Source: Scytalidium lignicola (Eukaryota; Ascomycota; Leotiomycetes). From it: a stretch of DNA of 64,000 nt. The position numbers and the translations under genes were made by a program. Below the pieces are notes generated by a model. That model was not told the origin of the DNA, searched no databases, and saw only the letters and a list, made by a program, of their open reading frames with translations. This document shows positions 59,727 to 64,000 of this stretch, piece after piece; the stretch's first letter is position 1; the number at the start of each line of letters is the position of its first letter. The stretch is from the NCBI GenBank assembly GCA_002812745.2, contig NCSJ02000040.1, forward strand, positions 1 to 64,000, read 5' to 3'.

Positions 59727-60731
59727 TTATAACCCAACCATCTTCAGAGAATCAACCCACAATCTATGCTCCTTCCCTTTGTCAAATGCGTAACTTGCGT
59801 ACCCGGTATCACCAGGTCCCGCTCCAGCCTTTACGGAGACGGCCACCTGGCAATTTTCAAGGTATAACCTTCCTTTACCTTCAAGTTCCTTGGCAACCGC
59901 AGCCCATACAGTTGTTGCTGCTCCCTGAGAACTAGTCTTGAATATTTTCGACAGGTCCGGATCCGCTTTCCAGCCAGCTACCATATTCGGATCTAGGTTT
60001 CTATGCAAACCAGATCCAATTCCACCAGGATGTAATGACAGTCCGTGCAGGGCCTTCGCACCATAGAGGTTTTCAATCTCGTTTGCCATGTATAGGTTCG
60101 CTAGTTTGCTTTGAGCATACCCAATGAAGTTGTTGTACTCCTGTCCGCCGGGTGTCTTGAAGTCGTAGTTGCCAAAGAGAATCTCGCTGCTTCTGTGCTC
60201 GGAAGACGCGACTATGACAACGCGAGAGTGGAACGATGGGGTGGAAGAAGCGAGAAGAACATCCTTGAGCAGATCAAAGAGCAAGAAGTGTGCTAGGTGA
60301 TTGATGCCGAACTGGGATTCGAAACCATCTTTGGTGAACTTCTCTGGTCCTGGTTCTGCTAAAATGCCGGCATTTTCGACCAAAACATTGAGTTTGTTGC
60401 TCTTTGACAAGATCGTTTTAACTGCAGCACGAACACTGTCAAGAGAATTAAGATCCATCTGAATCAGCTCAACTTGTCCTGGTTTTAGGATATTGGAGAG
60501 GATTTTCTCGGCCTTGGTTGTGTCTCTAACGGTTAGGTAGAGCTTGGCCCCGGTCTTTGCTAGGGTGCGTGCGGTATCGATTCCAATGCCTGAAGAGCAG
60601 CCAGTGATGAGGAAGACTTTGTCTGTAAACTTATTCTCTACTCCCTCATCTTGGATGATTTGTTCTGCGGTTGGTCGAGCATCCCCTGGGCCTTGGGGGC
60701 TGACATGAGCTGCAGCGTATCGAGAAGGCAT
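59727..60731 (-). CDS. Short-chain dehydrogenase/reductase, 334 aa, intronless
   Basis: NAD(P)-dependent oxidoreductase with Rossmann fold, of the WW-oxidoreductase/retinol-dehydrogenase-like fungal branch; substrate unknown. I start at ATG 60731 (MPSRYAAAHVSPQGPG); the frame is open slightly upstream without another ATG. Cofactor loop TGCSSGIG lies near residues 43-50. The NNAG motif is ENAG at 119-122. The catalytic Ser is in VVIVASSEHR (near 176), and YAQSK gives Tyr205 and Lys209. The substrate region contains LHPGGIGSGLHRNL. Length is standard and the frame intact. It lies between two Zn2Cys6 regulators that point in the same direction, which suggests a small regulated unit. Confidence 0.92.
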   Translation of the reverse strand: MPSRYAAAHVSPQGPGDARPTAEQIIQDEGVENKFTDKVFLITGCSSGIGIDTARTLAKTGAKLYLTVRDTTKAEKILSNILKPGQVELIQMDLNSLDSVRAAVKTILSKSNKLNVLVENAGILAEPGPEKFTKDGFESQFGINHLAHFLLFDLLKDVLLASSTPSFHSRVVIVASSEHRSSEILFGNYDFKTPGGQEYNNFIGYAQSKLANLYMANEIENLYGAKALHGLSLHPGGIGSGLHRNLDPNMVAGWKADPDLSKIFKTSSQGAATTVWAAVAKELEGKGRLYLENCQVAVSVKAGAGPGDTGYASYAFDKGKEHRLWVDSLKMVGL

Positions 60732-61226
60732 GGCGACCAATGTGGTTTTTATGTTCTACTTAGTAATTGATAAAATAGAATAGGTTTTGATATGGGGAGC
60801 TTTAAACGGGCATATCGACATCTATTTATCATTGAGGAACTCGGGTTGAATAGGATTTATGGCCTCCTTAAGCCCGACATCCGGATAGATGCAGCGGGTA
60901 ATGCATAACAGTATGAGATATTTCGTCATATTTTTCTTGGTATTCTATCAATAAAGAAGCCGATCTAGCTGGACTGTTCGATTGTGAACATGTCATAGGA
61001 TATATTGCGGGGCTTGTCTGCAGCGGCCGCAGTTAATCCGTCCTTCGTACATTACTGAACTAACACGGAATTCCGCTGATAGTTCCTACCTGTTGATGAT
61101 TAGTAATGCTAGGAATTGTTAAGTTAGTTATATCCTGCAGCGGCCGTCATCGATCCGACTGATGAAGACGGTTCTTCGTCTCTAAAGTCACATTCAACTA
61201 CACCACCTCAAAGTTGTTTAGAAATA
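60732..61226. other. Intergenic between SDR and second regulator
   Basis: Divergent promoter space for the SDR (-) and the regulator (+). The sequence CTGCAGCGGCCG occurs at about 61018 and 61135. No gene. Confidence 0.5.
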
Positions 61227-63015
61227 ATGGAAGTAGAATTGGCATATCTAGCTCTACGTGCATGTAGCCAATGTAAGCATGACAAAAGACGTTGTGACAA
61301 GGCGCTTCCATCCTGCACGAGATGCAACCGGTAGGCAGTCGTAACCGCCAAGCGATCTGCCCTACATTACTGAATTCAGAGTTAGATTCAACCTTAAATG
61401 CCAATATAATCCGATTAATGAAGAACCTATAGAGAAAATTGATGGCATTCGCAGGCGACTTGCTCGTCTTGAACGTTCGTTAGGAGCATCCCACAGACAC
61501 AATCTGCCTACTCCTGACTATGCTAGAGCAACACCGCATTCACATGACGGGGCTACCAACAGAAAAAGAAAGGTTAATGCATGGCAGTACCTTCTAGCCA
61601 CGCCACTGGATTTGAAGAGTGCTGACCAGATGCTATATGGATTAATGTGCGATATTATCAACACAAGCGGGACCACTGTGCTCAATACCTGCGAGACATA
61701 TTTCCGAACGGTGCAGAAGTGGCTGCCTGTGATTTCCAAACATCGAACTTATCGCAGGGTAACATCTTCAGAGCAGAGGCCCCAAGCAGATTTTGCTCTT
61801 CTCGTGCTCTGCATTCATCTCGTGACCCTCCTTCCATCAGAAGACCTAGAAGATAACCAACAACAGGAGTCTGAGTACATGTCAGCAAAATGCATCCAAG
61901 CACAGCTCTTGTCTTTTGTTCCTATCAGTGTGGAGATTGTGCAGTCATGTCTCTTAATTGCTATGTATGAGTATGCCCGTGGTAATTTTCAGTCTGCGTA
62001 TCTATCTATGGGTACTTGTATGAGAGCAGCATCTGCTCTTGGTTTACCAGAGAAAGGGATCCGGAATTTAACAACCGAAATAAATAATTGGACCAGGGCC
62101 GAAGAACAGTATAGCTTATGGTGGGGATGTGTGATACTTGATAGGTCAGTAGCCTAAACTGAGTAGGTTTCACTCTTATCAATTTTTGTTTAAGAAACCG
62201 TGAGTAACAGTTGAGAGAATATCATTGACTTAAAATAAACACAGATTAATTAGACTTGAAGGTCTCGCCAAGGGACTACACCTCCCGGCTCAATATCAAA
62301 CTCCTATTGATGAGCTGCCTCTAGAAAGTCGTCAGTGGGATGTATTAGAAGGATCGGTTCCCTCATACCGCCGTGCCTCTCTAGCTGAGGGTCCGTCTAA
62401 ACAGGTCAAGGGTTTCGGAAGGGCAGCTCAATGCTGCCACTTACTTGGAAAAGTTCTCGACTTAGTATCAACTCCTGCAGGAATTATTTCAGATCAAATT
62501 CAGGACATATCGAAACTTGATTCAACCCTTCAATCATTCTTATGTATTGTTTTAGAACTATCTGCAGATCCCTGGGACAGCTACTGTACCGCCATAGGTG
62601 CAATACTTTGGTAGGTCTCTAAAACTATTTGAGAAACGACTCTAATCACTAGACAAATTTATTCAGTGCACTTTTTAGACTCCATTCTTGGACTGTAGAC
62701 CAAGCAACCTCATCTTCGCCTAAGTCTATTCTTGCGCTGGAAGCTATGTCTAAAGTTGTCCTAGAAATGGGACGCACTTTCACAGAAAAGAAGGACAACT
62801 TTAGCCTCGAAGGAGTGCCTCCAGTCTCATTGCATATGTTCTTTCAAGCTGCACAAGTTTATATTTGTGTTAATAAGAAAGATAATACAGAGGATCAAGA
62901 GCAGTGGTTAGAAGATATTGAAGTGTTTAGGTTGTGCTTGTGGTGTGGTAGTAAGAGGTGGAGGAGCTCTAGTAAGTCGAACTTAGGATCGAACGGAAGA
63001 TTGGCTATCAAGTAG
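61227..63015 (+). CDS. Zn2Cys6 transcription factor, 4 exons, 525 aa
   Basis: A second nuclear regulator. Exons 61227-61330, 61386-62144, 62245-62610 and 62667-63015 close in frame. Zinc cluster: RACSQCKHDKRRCDKALPSC, TRC, then after intron 1 NRFNLKC, with Cys spacing 2-6-6-2-6. The acceptor GTTAG at 61385 is the one that gives the proper last spacing. Then IEKIDGIRRRLARLERSLGA (basic coiled coil), and a regulatory half with FRTVQKWLPVISKHRTYRRV, CLLIAMYEYARGNFQSAYLS, AASALGLPEKGI, EEQYSLWWGCVILDR and LIRLEGLAKGLHLPA. The C-terminus (CLWCGSKRWRSSSKSNLGSN) ends earlier than I would expect for the family, so the last few residues could reflect a frameshift. Confidence 0.85.
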
Positions 63016-64000
63016 CTAACTGGAAGACTTCTAGACGAGTGTCTAAATATTATTGACTCAGCTTTGGTAGATGTATCTTTAAAGGAATATTCAGAGTTGT
63101 AGTAAATGAGCATCTGTATTGCTGCTATTTAATGAATTATTAGTAGACTGTCGGTTCACCTGTAGCATGTAGTACGGTACGCAATAATACGTAATATACT
63201 CGTTATGCTATTCCATGGTTGTTGTACGATTAGGGAGTAGGAGAGCAAAGCTGTAAGAGCTTTGCTTGCTCCCACTACCTAATCGGGACTAGCTTACAGG
63301 AGCACGTGAATATCACGTGTACGTAACCATTATTCTACCAACACTTTAACGGTAAATAGTTATTTGAACCGAATCAAGCTAAATGGTAATCAACGGCTGA
63401 AAGTCGTTAGCTTATATCATACAATATAGTTCAGGGCCATACAGTACAGGAGAGCTAGCGGCTGGAGGTCAATGGAGACTGTACAGAATACATATTGCAG
63501 ACCACTTGAATTGAGTAACAATTAAATGCTTTACGGACCGTATATCATGTGTAATAAAAGGGTCTAAAACACGTCACCTACGAGTGGAATGAACAGCAAG
63601 CTTGCTTGTACAGTTAACCAAAGGTTATTAACCTTATAAAAAAGGCCTTGATAGTTATATACTAATAGTATATGGAATATTCAAAGTATTCAAAGACTTA
63701 TAAAGGGTCAGCCTCCATAGTAATGCCCCTTAGAAGGTAGCTGAATGTCATCAGCTAATGGAAGTTTGAACTCGTAATGAAAACATTACAAGGGAGTTAT
63801 ACTTTGATAGAAGACTAGTTTACGATCAGAAAACTCTACGGATTTGAGCGTTTTGACTTGAATTAAAAGGCTCAAAGATTATGTAAAATCATGTGGCTTT
63901 CACTACTTGCTTCAATATTAAGGTAAATCCACTTTTAATTTACCTTCACAGTACATCTTTCAGGAGACTTGTTAGGCAATCCTAATAGAACAGAAAGTGA
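63016..64000. repeat. Spacer with less-mutated copies of repeats found elsewhere in the window
   Basis: 63150-63345 matches the AT-shifted segment at about 370-560. 63565-63610 matches the hairpin cluster at 55880-55950. No coding frame is seen. The last 400 bp drift towards AT-rich sequence. Confidence 0.65.

Noticed and set aside
1..64000. tRNA or rRNA genes
   Set aside because: I saw no convincing cloverleaf or rRNA segment by eye; a tRNAscan-type search would be needed to exclude a divergent one.

Overview
The window looks like nuclear DNA of a filamentous ascomycete (Pezizomycotina; the gene families suggest a Leotiomycetes-type genome, but the species cannot be told from this sequence). 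The evidence is many short introns of about 45-90 bp with GT..AG ends and CTRAC-like branch points, together with families typical of these fungi: HET, TPR/CHAT, fungal STAND N-terminal domain, Hsp70-like ATPases, Zn2Cys6 regulators, DUF6606 and DUF3716. The DNA is strongly two-compartment. Balanced-GC islands carry genes; very AT-rich blocks (about 1-1800, 6390-9560, 28400-28930, 30440-31770, 37890-44470, 45900-48060 and 49650-54660) carry decayed mobile elements. Many dead genes here have Trp, Gln or Arg codons turned into stops by C-to-T or G-to-A changes, which is the expected mark of repeat-induced point mutation (RIP).

Layout, left to right. 1801-4102: intact ten-exon Hsp70-like gene. 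4852-6035: one-pass membrane protein with a doubtful 5' end. 6385-9070: dead hAT transposon. 9973-10971: TPR and CHAT fragments now on opposite strands. 11423-12125: TTAA-flanked inverted-repeat element with a solo LTR nested inside. 12432-13320: C-terminal piece of a STAND-type protein. 14053-17115: two broken HET genes around a nitrilase fragment and an intact BTB gene. 18565-21782: second Hsp70-like gene, 918 residues with a long disordered tail. 22966-23298: MITE with 47-bp perfect terminal repeats.

23817-26870 holds a divergent cytochrome P450 / PSD-like decarboxylase pair. 27366-27743 is a ferric-reductase fragment and 29195-30427 a dead DUF6606 gene. 32291-35547 is a dead FAD monooxygenase beside an intact SnoaL-like gene. 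36932-37927 is the N-terminal part of a STAND-type protein cut off by the largest AT block. That block contains a remnant resembling the N-terminal part of telomere-linked RecQ helicases. 44972-49027 is a large decayed protein of an unnamed repeated fungal family, 50000-54566 a dead Helitron, and 54830-55488 a DUF3716 gene. 56660-63015 is a healthy island: two intact Zn2Cys6 regulators flanking a short-chain dehydrogenase.

The intact genes suggest small accessory metabolic units (P450 + decarboxylase; monooxygenase + SnoaL; SDR + two regulators) among decaying self-recognition genes and transposons, as in a subtelomeric or lineage-specific region. Isolated N bases sit beside homopolymers. At least two of them must be spurious, because deleting them restores a full nine-exon reading frame.
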